Shown here piece after piece: positions 28,298 through 38,014 of a stretch of DNA of 64,000 nt. How positions within the stretch are numbered: position 1 is the first letter of the stretch; every line of letters starts with the position of its first letter. The position numbers were made by a program, and so were the translations under genes. The notes beneath the pieces are model-generated. The model saw nothing but the letters and a program-made list of their open reading frames with translations. It made no database searches and had not been told where the DNA came from. The stretch lies in contig NZ_JAQTXM010000011.1 of NCBI RefSeq assembly GCF_028688795.1, positions 1 to 64,000 on the forward strand. The letters are read 5' to 3'. The stretch is from Rhodoferax sp. (GTDB lineage Bacteria > Pseudomonadota > Gammaproteobacteria > Burkholderiales > Burkholderiaceae_C).

Positions 28298-29404
28298 ATG
28301 TCCAAATCCCCCCGTTTTCACGACCTGCGCGTGGCGCATGTCAGTCCCGAAGCCGCTGGCTCAGTGGCCGTTGCCCTGAGCGTGCCCGATGACCTGCTGG
28401 ACAGCTTTGACTTCCAGCCCGGCCAGTACCTGACCCTGCGCAGCAAGATCGACGGGGCTGACGTGCGCCGCAGCTACTCCATCTGCTGCACCCACAGCCA
28501 CCTGAAACGCAAACATGAGCTGGTGGTAGGCATTCGTCCAATGGAAGGCGGTGTATTTTCCAACTGGGCGGCCACCCAGCTGAAAGCGGGTGACACCCTG
28601 GCCGTCATGCCGCCCGATGGCCGTTTTGTGTCAAAGCGCCCGCGTGCGCTGCACCGGGTAGGTTTTGCTGCGGGCTCAGGCATCACACCCATTTTGTCCA
28701 TCATGGCGAGCACCCTGGAAGACCAGACCGATGCCAAATTCACCCTGGTCTATGGCAACCGCAGCATGGCCAGCGTGATGTTCAACGAAGCCCTGCAAGA
28801 CCTGAAAGACCGCTATGCCGACCGCCTCACCTTGATCCACATTCTGTCGCGCCAGGCCCAAGAAGTGGACCTGTTGCAAGGCCGCATCGACGCTGACAAG
28901 GTGCGCGCCATCATTGCCACCCTGTTACCCGTGGGCAGCATGGACGAGGTGTTCATTTGCGGCCCCGAGGCCATGATCAACATCACCGAACAAGCCCTGC
29001 TGGAGGCTGGTGTGCCCGCCAAACAGGTGCACACTGAGCGCTTCACGTCGCCGGTACTGGAAACCCTGACACCCGAAGCACGCCAGGCAGCGGTGGCCAG
29101 CAGCATGAAGCTGCCCGCTGGCGGCCAGGTGGCGCTCACTGTGGTGCTGGACGGAAAGTCGCACGCGCTGAAAATGAACCCCGACCAGCACGTGCTGGAC
29201 GTGGCCATGGCAGCCGGTCTGGACCTGCCTTTTTCGTGCAAGGGTGGCGTCTGCGCCACCTGCCGCTGCAAGGTCATGGAAGGCAGCGTGAGCATGGACA
29301 AAAACTATGGTCTGGAGCCCTGGGAAACCGACAAGGGTTTTGTGCTGAGCTGCCAGTCGCGCCCAACCAGCGAGAACGTCACCGTGAGTTTTGACGAGCG
29401 GTGA
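28298..29404 (+). CDS. paaE: Phenylacetyl-CoA epoxidase reductase PaaE
   Basis: FNR-like core plus C-terminal 2Fe-2S 'CKGGVCATCRCKVMEG'. Confidence 0.95.
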   Translation: MSKSPRFHDLRVAHVSPEAAGSVAVALSVPDDLLDSFDFQPGQYLTLRSKIDGADVRRSYSICCTHSHLKRKHELVVGIRPMEGGVFSNWAATQLKAGDTLAVMPPDGRFVSKRPRALHRVGFAAGSGITPILSIMASTLEDQTDAKFTLVYGNRSMASVMFNEALQDLKDRYADRLTLIHILSRQAQEVDLLQGRIDADKVRAIIATLLPVGSMDEVFICGPEAMINITEQALLEAGVPAKQVHTERFTSPVLETLTPEARQAAVASSMKLPAGGQVALTVVLDGKSHALKMNPDQHVLDVAMAAGLDLPFSCKGGVCATCRCKVMEGSVSMDKNYGLEPWETDKGFVLSCQSRPTSENVTVSFDER

Positions 29405-30039
29405 AGGTTTACAACTACTTTCGCAGCGGCACCTCGCACCGCTTGCGCATCGCGCTCAACCTCAAGGGTCTGGAGTGGGACTATGTGGCAGTCGATTTGC
29501 GCGCCGAAGCACACTTTGATGCCGCGTTCAAGGCGCTCAACCCGCAAGGTTTTGTGCCCACGCTGATCGATGGTGACCTGGTGCTGACCCAGTCACCCGC
29601 CATCATCGAATGGCTGGAAGAACGCTACCCGACACCCCCGCTGCTGCCCGCAGATGTGAACGACCGGGCCAGGGTGCGTGCCTTGGCCGCCATCATCGGC
29701 TGCGACATCCACCCGCTGAACAACCGCCGCGTGCTGGAGTATTTGCGCCACACGCTGGGATGCAATGAAGAGGCCGTGCTGGCTTGGTGCGCCACGTGGA
29801 TCAACGCCGGTTTCGAGGCGCTGGAACACATGCTGGCATCAGACACGCAGCGCGGCAGCTTTTGTTTTGGCGGTCAACCCGGCCTGGCTGACGCTTACCT
29901 GGTGGCGCAAGTGGAAAGCGCCCGGCGTTTCAAGGTGGCCTTGGTACCCTACCCCAACATTTACGCTATTGACCAAGCTTGCGCGCAATTGCCCGCCTTT
30001 CAGCGGGCGGCACCGCCACAACAACCCGACGCGTTTTGA
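29401..30039 (+). CDS. maiA: Maleylacetoacetate/maleylpyruvate isomerase-like glutathione S-transferase
   Basis: 'MKVYNYFRSGTSHRLRIALNLKGLEWDYVAVDL'; GTG start overlapping the paaE stop (GTGA). Confidence 0.85.
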   Translation: MKVYNYFRSGTSHRLRIALNLKGLEWDYVAVDLRAEAHFDAAFKALNPQGFVPTLIDGDLVLTQSPAIIEWLEERYPTPPLLPADVNDRARVRALAAIIGCDIHPLNNRRVLEYLRHTLGCNEEAVLAWCATWINAGFEALEHMLASDTQRGSFCFGGQPGLADAYLVAQVESARRFKVALVPYPNIYAIDQACAQLPAFQRAAPPQQPDAF

Positions 30040-30237
30040 CGTAAAAGCGCTGAAATTTGTAAGGAAAACCGCTTCATTCGAAAGCAGTTGTAACGGATGT
30101 CACGTCAGGCGCTGATTCGTTACGTTTGACTTCCCGATGTCAAAACCGTGCGGTATCTTCGAGGTGCATCGATGTCATCTGGCCCCGCCTTTTTCGGGCT
30201 CAGCTTGTCAAACACCCCACCGTACAGGAGCGTCCTC

Positions 30238-30606
30238 ATGAACAAATCCATCTCTTCTTTGGTGTTCGCCATTGTGTCTGTGGCTGCTGCCGGAAGCGCA
30301 TTGGCGCAGGGCGCAAGCACAAACACCCAAGTACCCGTGATTCAGGTCGCGGCAGTCAAACCGGTCGTCCCCGTCATGTCGCATGAAGTGGCCACATTAA
30401 TCAAGCTGACGCACCAGGCTGAAGCGCAGTACCGTCGCAGTGGCAGCCCGCAAGACCTGGCACGGGTGAAAGCCATGCACACGGAGCTTGCCAGCCGTGG
30501 TTTCGGTCGGGCGACCCAGCCAGCACCAGCTGTGATGGCCAATGACACGCAATATGCTGCCACACTGTCCGTCAACAGCCAGTTTGTGGCGACTGCGGCA
30601 CAGTAA
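30238..30606 (+). CDS. Small secreted protein (unknown function)
   Basis: Signal peptide MNKSISSLVFAIVSVAAAGSALA; start at ATG 30238. Confidence 0.6.
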   Translation: MNKSISSLVFAIVSVAAAGSALAQGASTNTQVPVIQVAAVKPVVPVMSHEVATLIKLTHQAEAQYRRSGSPQDLARVKAMHTELASRGFGRATQPAPAVMANDTQYAATLSVNSQFVATAAQ

Positions 30607-30685
30607 ATTCAGCATTTGCGCCGCCACATCGGTCATGGCGTTGGCCTTGGTGGGTGGCAAGCTCCGCCATAGGCTGGCTTAAACT

Positions 30686-30716
30686 GGCACCAACTTCACT
30701 TTGCAAAGTTGGTGCC
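30686..30716. promoter_or_regulatory. 11-bp perfect inverted repeat abutting the preferred start codon of the GS-like gene
   Basis: GGCACCAACTT-(9 nt)-AAGTTGGTGCC, then ATG at 30717. Confidence 0.6.
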
Positions 30717-32108
30717 ATGCCCCAGCAGCCCTTATCTCCCGTGCCAACCCATCCGCACTCCGCTGGCAAGCCATCGGCGCCAGAACACCTTCACCAGTTG
30801 TTCAGCCAACATGGCGTGCGCGATGTGGAATGCCTTTTTCCTGACATTTCTGGCTACCCGCGCGGCAAGCTGATGCCAGGCGCCAGCTTTTTGGCAGGTA
30901 CCGAGTTACGCATTTGCCAAGCCATACCGATGCAGGCTGTCACCGGTGAGTACTCCTACAACCCGGTGTTTCCCGACTCCGACCCCGATGTGCAGTTGCT
31001 GCCCGACTACGGCAGCGTGTCGCTCGCACCCTGGTCCAGCGTGCCACGCGCCGTGGCCATCCATGACTGCGTGGAACTCAACGGCGAGTTGTGCCAGTTT
31101 GCACCGCGCAGCATTTTGAAAACCGTGCTGGCAAATTACGCCGCTTTGGGACTGAGCCCGGTGGTGGCGCCCGAGATCGAGTTTTACCTGACCGCCATCA
31201 ATGCGGACCCGGCGCAAGCCTTGCAAGCACCTGCCGTGCGCGGTGGCCGTGCCGAAGTGGGCCAAAGTGCCTTCAGCCTGAACATGCTCAATGAGCTGGC
31301 CCCGTTCTGGAACGAGTTTCGTGATGCCTGTGCCACGCTGGGCATTGCTGCCGACACCTGGATTCACGAGGTGGGCGCCACACAATACGAGATCAACCTG
31401 ATGCATGGTGATGCGGTTGCCGTGGCTGACCAAGCCTTTCTGTTCAAGTACGCGGCGCGTGAGATCGCCCTGAAACACGGCCTGAACGCAGTTTTCATGG
31501 CCAAACCCATCGCCGGTAGCTCGGGCAGTTCCATGCACTTGCACATCAGCGTGGTCGATGCACAGGGCAGCAATGTGTTCAGCCAGAACGACGGCAGCGA
31601 GGGCCCTAGCTTCAAACATTTCATTGCCGGGCTGCAAACCTATGGGCCTGACCTGATGCTGATGTTTGCCCCCAACGTGAACTCGTACCGACGTTACGTG
31701 TCTGGCAGTCAAGCGCCTGTGAACCTGCAATGGGGTTACGACAACCGCACCACCGGGCTGCGCATACCCGCCAGTGGCCCGGATGCGCGGCGCGTTGAAA
31801 ACCGCGTAGCCGGGGCCGATGCCAACCCCTACCTAGCCATCGCCGCATCGCTCGCCGCCGGGCTCAAGGGGATTCAGGCGCAAATCAACCCCTCTGAACC
31901 CCTGCTGGGCAACGGCTATGGCCAAGCGCACAGCCTGCCACGCAGCATGGAAGCGGCGTTGCACAAAATGCACGACAGTGGGTTTGCCAGGCAAGCCTTG
32001 GGCGACGACTTTGTCACGGGTTATTGCGCCGTGAAAACACTTGAATTTGACAGTTTTCAGGGCGAGATCAGCGCTTGGGAGCGGCGATTTTTGTTGCCCC
32101 AGGTTTGA
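30717..32108 (+). CDS. Glutamine synthetase family protein (GSIII/PuuA-like)
   Basis: 'MAKPIAGSSGSSMHLHISV', 'NSYRRYVSGSQAPVNLQWGYDNRTTGLRIPASGPDARRVENRVAGADANPYLA'; start 30717, alternative 30654. Confidence 0.88.
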   Translation: MPQQPLSPVPTHPHSAGKPSAPEHLHQLFSQHGVRDVECLFPDISGYPRGKLMPGASFLAGTELRICQAIPMQAVTGEYSYNPVFPDSDPDVQLLPDYGSVSLAPWSSVPRAVAIHDCVELNGELCQFAPRSILKTVLANYAALGLSPVVAPEIEFYLTAINADPAQALQAPAVRGGRAEVGQSAFSLNMLNELAPFWNEFRDACATLGIAADTWIHEVGATQYEINLMHGDAVAVADQAFLFKYAAREIALKHGLNAVFMAKPIAGSSGSSMHLHISVVDAQGSNVFSQNDGSEGPSFKHFIAGLQTYGPDLMLMFAPNVNSYRRYVSGSQAPVNLQWGYDNRTTGLRIPASGPDARRVENRVAGADANPYLAIAASLAAGLKGIQAQINPSEPLLGNGYGQAHSLPRSMEAALHKMHDSGFARQALGDDFVTGYCAVKTLEFDSFQGEISAWERRFLLPQV

Positions 32109-32260
32109 GCATGACCACCCGGGTCCGTTCGCCACAACATTCCATCTCAGGGGCCGCAAGAGAACGCATCAGTTATCGGGAATGTGTCAAGGTCTACAAT
32201 TTCTCTTGATTCAAACACAGAGTTGGCCCGATGGCCAGCTCCCAAGAAGCAGGAGACACC

Positions 32261-34573
32261 ATGACCCAAGCCGCCCCGGCCACCCCCGAAGACAAACGTA
32301 CCGAATTGCGCCGCGCCGCCCTGGATTACCACCAGTTTCCGACCCCTGGAAAGATTTCAATTGGTGCCACCAAGCAGCTGGTGAACCAGCATGACCTGGC
32401 ACTAGCCTACTCGCCAGGCGTCGCTGCACCGTGTGAAGAAATCGTCAAAGACCCCAACAACGCCTACAAGTACACCAGCCGCGGTAACTTGGTGGCCGTC
32501 ATCACCAATGGCACGGCGGTGCTCGGCTTGGGCGACATCGGCCCGCTGGCAGCCAAGCCAGTGATGGAAGGCAAGGGTGTGCTGTTCAAAAAGTTCGCCG
32601 GCATCGACGTGTTTGACATTGAAATCAATGAAAAACACGACCTTGACAAACTGGTGGACATCATTGCCTCGCTGGAGCCCACCTTCGGCGGCATAAACCT
32701 GGAAGACATCAAGGCACCTGACTGCTTTTATGTAGAGCGCAAACTGCGCGAACGCATGAAGATCCCGGTCTTTCACGACGACCAACACGGTACCGCCATC
32801 ACCGTGGGCGCGGCCATTCTGAACGCCCTAAAAGTTGCGGGCAAAGAGCCCAAAGACGTGAAACTGGTCACTTCGGGTGCTGGTGCTGCAGCGCTGGCTT
32901 GCGTTGGGCTGCTGGTCAAACTCGGCATTAAGCGTGAAAACGTCTGGGTCACCGATTTGGCCGGTGTGGTCTATGAGGGCCGCGTCGAACTGATGGACCC
33001 AAATAAAGCCATTTATGCGCAACCCACCCCAGCGCGCAAGCTCGGTGAAGTTATTGACAACGCCGATGTGTTCCTGGGCTTGTCCGCAGGCGGCGTGCTC
33101 AAGGCGGACATGGTCAAACGCATGGCCCCGCGCCCCATCATCTTTGCGTTGGCCAACCCCACGCCCGAGATCACGCCGGAAGAAGTCAAGGCAGTGCGCA
33201 GTGATGCCATCATTGGCACAGGCCGCTCGGATTATCCGAACCAGATCAACAACATCTTGTGCTTTCCGTACATTTTCCGAGGTGCCCTGGATGCCGGGGC
33301 TTCCACCATCACGGTCGAGATGGAAATGGCCGCCGTGCACGCCATTGCTGAACTGGCCCAGGCCGAGCAAAGCGAAGTGGTGGCAGCGGCTTACGCCGGT
33401 GAACCGCTGGCCTTTGGCCCGGAATACCTGATCCCGAAACCTTTTGACCCGCGCCTGATGATGAAGGTCGCCCCGGCGGTTGCACAAGCCGCCTTCGACA
33501 GCGGCGTGGCCTTGCGCCCCATTCAGGACATGGATGCCTACCGCGAAAAGCTGCAAAGCTTTGTCTATGCCTCGGGCACAGTGATGAAGCCGATCTTCAC
33601 CGCCGCCAAAAAAGGCCTTAAAAAACGCATCGCCTTTGCAGAAGGTGAAGAAGAACGCGTGTTGCGGGCGGCGCAAATTGTGGTCGATGAGGGCCTGGCC
33701 CTGCCCACCCTGATAGGTCGCCCCAAAGTGATCGCTACCCGCATTGAAAAATTCGGTCTGCGCTTGAAAGAAGGTGTTGATTACGAGGTGGTCAACGTCG
33801 AGTTGGACGAACGTTACCGCGACTTCTGGCAAACCTACCACCGCATGACCGAACGCAAGGGCATCACGGCGCAGGTGGCAAAAATCGAAATGCGCCGCCG
33901 CCTGACGCTGATTGGCAGCATGATGCTGCACAAAGGTTATGTGGATGGTTTGATCTGCGGCACCTGGGGCACAACCTCATTGCACCTGCAATACCTTGAC
34001 CAGGTGGTTGGCAAGCGTGCGGGGGTCAACAACTATGCGTGCATGAATGGGCTGATGCTGCCGGGACGCCAGGTGTTTCTGGTCGACACCCACGTCAATT
34101 ACGACCCGACAGCGGAACAGCTCGCCGAGATCACCATCATGGCGGCCGAGGAAATGATGCGATTTGGAATTCCACCCAAAGCGGCCTTGTTGTCACACTC
34201 AAGCTTTGGCAGCAGCAACCAGCCCAGCGCCATCAAAATGCGCGACACCCTGGCTTTGTTGCGGGTGCAGGCACCGTGGCTTGAAGTCGATGGTGAAATG
34301 CACGGTGATGTGGCGCTAGATGGCGCAGCCCGCACCCACCTCATGCCCCACAGCACGCTCCACGGCGACGCCAACCTGCTGGTATTGCCCAACATCGATG
34401 CGGCCAACATCGCTTACAACCTGCTCAAAACAGCCGCGGGGGGCAATATTGCCGTCGGCCCGGTGCTGTTAGGGGCGGCAAAACCCGTGCATATCCTGAC
34501 GGCCAGCACCACTGTGCGCCGAATTGTGAACATGACCGCACTGACCGTGGCAGACGCAAACGCCGTCCGCTGA
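32261..34573 (+). CDS. maeB: NADP-dependent malic enzyme with phosphotransacetylase-like C-terminus
   Basis: AGGAG RBS at 32251; N-terminal malic enzyme plus C-terminal PTA-like domain ('[29 protein letters not shown]'). Confidence 0.93.
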   Translation: MTQAAPATPEDKRTELRRAALDYHQFPTPGKISIGATKQLVNQHDLALAYSPGVAAPCEEIVKDPNNAYKYTSRGNLVAVITNGTAVLGLGDIGPLAAKPVMEGKGVLFKKFAGIDVFDIEINEKHDLDKLVDIIASLEPTFGGINLEDIKAPDCFYVERKLRERMKIPVFHDDQHGTAITVGAAILNALKVAGKEPKDVKLVTSGAGAAALACVGLLVKLGIKRENVWVTDLAGVVYEGRVELMDPNKAIYAQPTPARKLGEVIDNADVFLGLSAGGVLKADMVKRMAPRPIIFALANPTPEITPEEVKAVRSDAIIGTGRSDYPNQINNILCFPYIFRGALDAGASTITVEMEMAAVHAIAELAQAEQSEVVAAAYAGEPLAFGPEYLIPKPFDPRLMMKVAPAVAQAAFDSGVALRPIQDMDAYREKLQSFVYASGTVMKPIFTAAKKGLKKRIAFAEGEEERVLRAAQIVVDEGLALPTLIGRPKVIATRIEKFGLRLKEGVDYEVVNVELDERYRDFWQTYHRMTERKGITAQVAKIEMRRRLTLIGSMMLHKGYVDGLICGTWGTTSLHLQYLDQVVGKRAGVNNYACMNGLMLPGRQVFLVDTHVNYDPTAEQLAEITIMAAEEMMRFGIPPKAALLSHSSFGSSNQPSAIKMRDTLALLRVQAPWLEVDGEMHGDVALDGAARTHLMPHSTLHGDANLLVLPNIDAANIAYNLLKTAAGGNIAVGPVLLGAAKPVHILTASTTVRRIVNMTALTVADANAVR

Positions 34574-34620
34574 CACATAAAAGCTAAGTTAGCGCAAACT
34601 TAAGCCGCATTTCCCCTTTA

Positions 34621-34659
34621 AGCCATTGCCTATTTATTGGGCAATGGCTTGCTTTTTTC
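34621..34659 (+). terminator. Rho-independent terminator downstream of maeB
   Basis: AGCCATTGCC-tatttattg-GGCAATGGCT followed by TGCTTTTTT. Confidence 0.85.
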
Positions 34660-34725
34660 TTTCAGATCATCGACACTAGCGCCCTTAAATGTTCGGGTTA
34701 ACCCGTAGTTTTACAGGAAATAGCG

Positions 34726-35121
34726 TTGATACCCCGATTAAAAAACCTTAAGTTGGTGCTTGCTGGCTTAGGTGTTGCAGCGGTAGTCATGTCAGGCGCG
34801 TTGTTCGCCAGAGCCCCTGCGTCGGTTGATCTGGAGAGCACTGTCAGCTTGGGCCAATTGCCAAAGCAAGGTGTCCAGATGTACGCACTGATTCATCAGG
34901 GTGGTCCGTTTGCAACCGAAAAAGATGGTGTGGTGTTTGGCAACCGGGAGCGTCTTCTGCCCTTGAAAAAGCGCGGTTATTACCTTGAATACACGGTGCC
35001 AACACCAGGCTTGAGTCATCGGGGTGTCAAACGAATCGTCTGTGGTGGTCAGCCCACCGTGCCAGATGTTTGTTATTACACAGCTGATCATTACGCAAGT
35101 TTTCGCCAGATCGTGCCTTGA
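34726..35121 (+). CDS. Secreted guanyl-specific ribonuclease (N1/T1/Sa-like, barnase superfamily)
   Basis: TTG start; signal anchor/peptide; 'GGPFATEKDGVVFGNRERLLPLKKRGYYLEYTVPTPGLSHRGVKRIVCGG...CYYTADHYASFRQI'. Confidence 0.85.
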   Translation: MIPRLKNLKLVLAGLGVAAVVMSGALFARAPASVDLESTVSLGQLPKQGVQMYALIHQGGPFATEKDGVVFGNRERLLPLKKRGYYLEYTVPTPGLSHRGVKRIVCGGQPTVPDVCYYTADHYASFRQIVP

Positions 35122-35160
35122 ATTTGAATGTTTGCTTTAAGCAATAAAGAAAGAAAACCT

Positions 35161-35784
35161 ATGTCACTTGCTCAACCTACCCTTGCCACCCCTGCGAGTC
35201 CTGCTGAATTGCCGCTGCGCGGCATCCGCACCAATATCGTTCAATCGATCCGGGCGTTTAGCGTGCCAGATTTGCAGGACGCCGCCAAAGCCCTGGGCCA
35301 CCATTTTTTGTATGCCAATTTGGCCACAGCTCAAAGCAAGCAGGACGTGCTTGACCTGATTGGTCAGCAGTTCATGTTGACCGTGTCCGTGGGCAAAAAC
35401 TTTGACTCACTCTACGACAGCCTGACCGACCCTGTGCATAAGTCTGGCCCTCAGCCAGGTTTTATCGTGGTGCTGGAACATGTCCCGGCCAACGCCAAGT
35501 TCGACAAGGAAGCCCGCGAGCAACTGCTCGACATTTTCCGCGACACCGTGGATTACTGGGGTGACCGCAAGGTGCCTTTCCGTTGCTTCTATTCATTCTC
35601 TGTGGCCCGTTCGGCACGCGCCGGGCTGGCCGACGATGCCCGACTGTCCCACGCTGCTGGTGGTGGCATCGAAGTGCTGACCGAAAGCGGCGAAAAAATG
35701 CCAACCGACAAATTGCTTGACATTTCGCCACAGGCCTTGCGCATGAGCAGCCCGTTCAACGCCGGCTACTGGACCATGGCCTGA
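35161..35784 (+). CDS. Barstar (barnase inhibitor) family protein
   Basis: 'DLIGQQFMLTVSVGKNFDSLYDSLTD ... GFIVVLEHVPANAKFDKEAREQLLDIFRDTVDYWGDRKVPFRCFYSF'; 39 bp downstream of the RNase gene. Confidence 0.8.
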   Translation: MSLAQPTLATPASPAELPLRGIRTNIVQSIRAFSVPDLQDAAKALGHHFLYANLATAQSKQDVLDLIGQQFMLTVSVGKNFDSLYDSLTDPVHKSGPQPGFIVVLEHVPANAKFDKEAREQLLDIFRDTVDYWGDRKVPFRCFYSFSVARSARAGLADDARLSHAAGGGIEVLTESGEKMPTDKLLDISPQALRMSSPFNAGYWTMA

Positions 35785-35818
35785 TCCATAGTCAAATCAC
35801 TAACCAGATTTGCTTCTT

Positions 35819-35860
35819 AAAAAGCCCGGGACAGATTGATCGCTGTCCCGGGCTTTTTTT
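35819..35860. terminator. Bidirectional terminator between barstar and ksgA (convergent)
   Basis: AAGCCCGGGACAG-attgatcg-CTGTCCCGGGCTT with A-tract and T-tract on either side. Confidence 0.92.
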
Positions 35861-35863
35861 ATT

Positions 35864-36631
35864 TCAGCCCTTGGCCAACGCCAGCGCCAACGCCAGATAT
35901 TCCTCCACAGGCACTTCTTCAGCTCGGCGCTGCACATTGAATTCCCCGGCAAAGTTCTTTGCCTGCAGCCAGGCACCAAGCGTGTGGCGCATCAGCTTGC
36001 GCCGCTGACTAAATGCCACTTGCACCAGTTCACTAAGCAGGCGCACGTCCACGGCGGCAGCATCCTCGCGCGGCACCATGCGTACCACGGCGCTGTCAAC
36101 GCGCGGCGGCGGGTTGAAGCTTTCAGGCGGCACAAACAACACGTTTTCCATGGCATAACGCCATTGCAGCATGACACTCAAGCGACCATACGCCGCTGTG
36201 GAGGGGCGCGCCACCATGCGATCAATCACCTCTTTTTGTAGCATGAAGTGCTGGTCGGCAATCACGCCCACGTACTGCAGCAGGTGAAACAAAATCGGCG
36301 TCGAGATGTTGTAAGGCAGGTTGCCCACAACCCTTAATTTGGCATTCGCGTGCGCTTGGGAAAGCTGGGCGAAGTCCACTTTCAGCACATCGGATTCGAT
36401 CACGGTGAGTTGCGCATGGCTGCGCAGGCGCTGGGCCAGGTCACGATCCAGCTCAATCACGGTCAACGTACCCAATCGTTCCACAAGAGGCTGCGTGAGT
36501 GCGGCCAAACCTGGACCAATTTCAACCATGGCATCACCGACCTTGGGCGCAATGGCGTCCACGATCGATTCAATGATGCCGCCGTCGGCCAGAAAATGCT
36601 GGCCAAAGCGCTTGCGCGGGATATGTTTCAT
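35864..36631 (-). CDS. rsmA: 16S rRNA dimethyladenosine transferase
   Basis: '[24 protein letters not shown]', '[18 protein letters not shown]'. Confidence 0.97.
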   Translation of the reverse strand: MKHIPRKRFGQHFLADGGIIESIVDAIAPKVGDAMVEIGPGLAALTQPLVERLGTLTVIELDRDLAQRLRSHAQLTVIESDVLKVDFAQLSQAHANAKLRVVGNLPYNISTPILFHLLQYVGVIADQHFMLQKEVIDRMVARPSTAAYGRLSVMLQWRYAMENVLFVPPESFNPPPRVDSAVVRMVPREDAAAVDVRLLSELVQVAFSQRRKLMRHTLGAWLQAKNFAGEFNVQRRAEEVPVEEYLALALALAKG

Positions 36632-36649
36632 GACAGTGTTTGCGCAGAA

Positions 36650-38005
36650 TTAAAGCGGTGGCTCACGCAACTCGACATAGGCGCGACCCCGCAAATCCTG
36701 CGCCCAGGTTCTGAAGGCTTCGTCAAGTTTTTTCTCACGCAGCATGTTCCGCACCGCCTCGCGTTGCTCTGCCGGGCTCAAGCTGGCTTTGCGGCGCTCC
36801 AGCAACTGGATCAAATGCACACCAAAGCGCGACACCAACGGGTCACTGACCTCGCCGGGCGCCAGCCGATTCATTGCGCCTTCAAATTCAGGCACAAACA
36901 TGCCGGGGCTGGCCCAACCCAAATCACCACCCTGGGCCGCGCTGCCATCTTGCGAGTTGTCACGCGCCAACTTAGCGAAATCTGCCTTGCCAGACACCAC
37001 TTGTTTTTTGAAGTCAGCCAATTTTTGGCGGGCGTCAGACTCGCTCAAGCGGGCACTGGGAACCAGCAAAATATGCCGGGCGTGGCTTTGCGTGACCGCC
37101 ATCGTGGGCGATGCCGTGCTGAGCTTTTCAACCACCTTGAGCACATGAAAACCAGCGGGCGAACGCACCAGCGCGGCCACATCACCAACACCCAACGCTT
37201 GCGTCGCCTCGACAAACAGGGCCGGATACCGACTGGCCTCACGCAGCCCCAGTTGGCCGCCATTGGCAGGGTCAGTGGCGTCAGAAAACTCGCGCACCAG
37301 GGTGGCGAAATCTTCCCCGGCACGGGCGCGCGTCAGTGCGCGCTCAGCACGTTTACGCAAAGCCTCCACCTGCTCAGGTGTAGCCGCCTCGGGCACAGCC
37401 ACCAAAATTTGTGCCAGATTTAGCTGCATTGCGTCAAGGCTCTGGTTGCCTTGCTGGTCCGCCAGGTATTGGTCAACCTCTTGATCGGTAGCCCGAACGC
37501 GGGACTCTACATCGCGCTCGCGCAAACGCTGCAGCGTGATCTGGTCGCTTAATTGAGCCCGAAACTGGCTCACCGTCAGACCATCACGCAACACCCGACG
37601 GCGCAATTCCGCCACATCCAATTGATTTTGCTGAGCGATGTTTTGCTCGGCCTGGTCAATCGCTGCCTCTTCTACTTTCAGACCGGTTTCGCGTGCCAGT
37701 TGCAGCTGAGCCTTGATGCTGATCAAGCTCTCAAGCACCTCGCCGGCCAACAGCCGCGGGTCGGGTTGGGGACGGCGCTGCTGCTCCAGTTGGGCCAGCA
37801 CCCGCTGGACCTCGCGACGTACTTCGTTGTTGGTGATGGGTTCGGAATTGACCACCGCCACGATGAAATCGGCCTGCTTCACGCCACTGACGCTTCCAGG
37901 TGCTGCGATCAGTGGGCTCGCCACCAAGCGCAAACCTTGCGCCTGAGTGGGCAAAATGACAGCCATTGCCAGGGCGGCAAGCGCTAAAAGTTTGAAACGG
38001 TGCAT
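36650..38005 (-). CDS. surA: Periplasmic chaperone / peptidyl-prolyl isomerase SurA
   Basis: Two parvulin domains ('ARHILLVPSARLSESDARQKLADFKKQV', 'QGGDLGWASPGMFVPEFEGAMNRLAPGEVSDPLVSRFGVHLIQLLER'). Confidence 0.95.
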   Translation of the reverse strand: MHRFKLLALAALAMAVILPTQAQGLRLVASPLIAAPGSVSGVKQADFIVAVVNSEPITNNEVRREVQRVLAQLEQQRRPQPDPRLLAGEVLESLISIKAQLQLARETGLKVEEAAIDQAEQNIAQQNQLDVAELRRRVLRDGLTVSQFRAQLSDQITLQRLRERDVESRVRATDQEVDQYLADQQGNQSLDAMQLNLAQILVAVPEAATPEQVEALRKRAERALTRARAGEDFATLVREFSDATDPANGGQLGLREASRYPALFVEATQALGVGDVAALVRSPAGFHVLKVVEKLSTASPTMAVTQSHARHILLVPSARLSESDARQKLADFKKQVVSGKADFAKLARDNSQDGSAAQGGDLGWASPGMFVPEFEGAMNRLAPGEVSDPLVSRFGVHLIQLLERRKASLSPAEQREAVRNMLREKKLDEAFRTWAQDLRGRAYVELREPPL

Positions 38006-38014
38006 CTTGGAAAC

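Noticed and set aside
32828-33931. 367-aa minus ORF opposite maeB
   Set aside because: Antisense shadow of a strongly supported malic enzyme.
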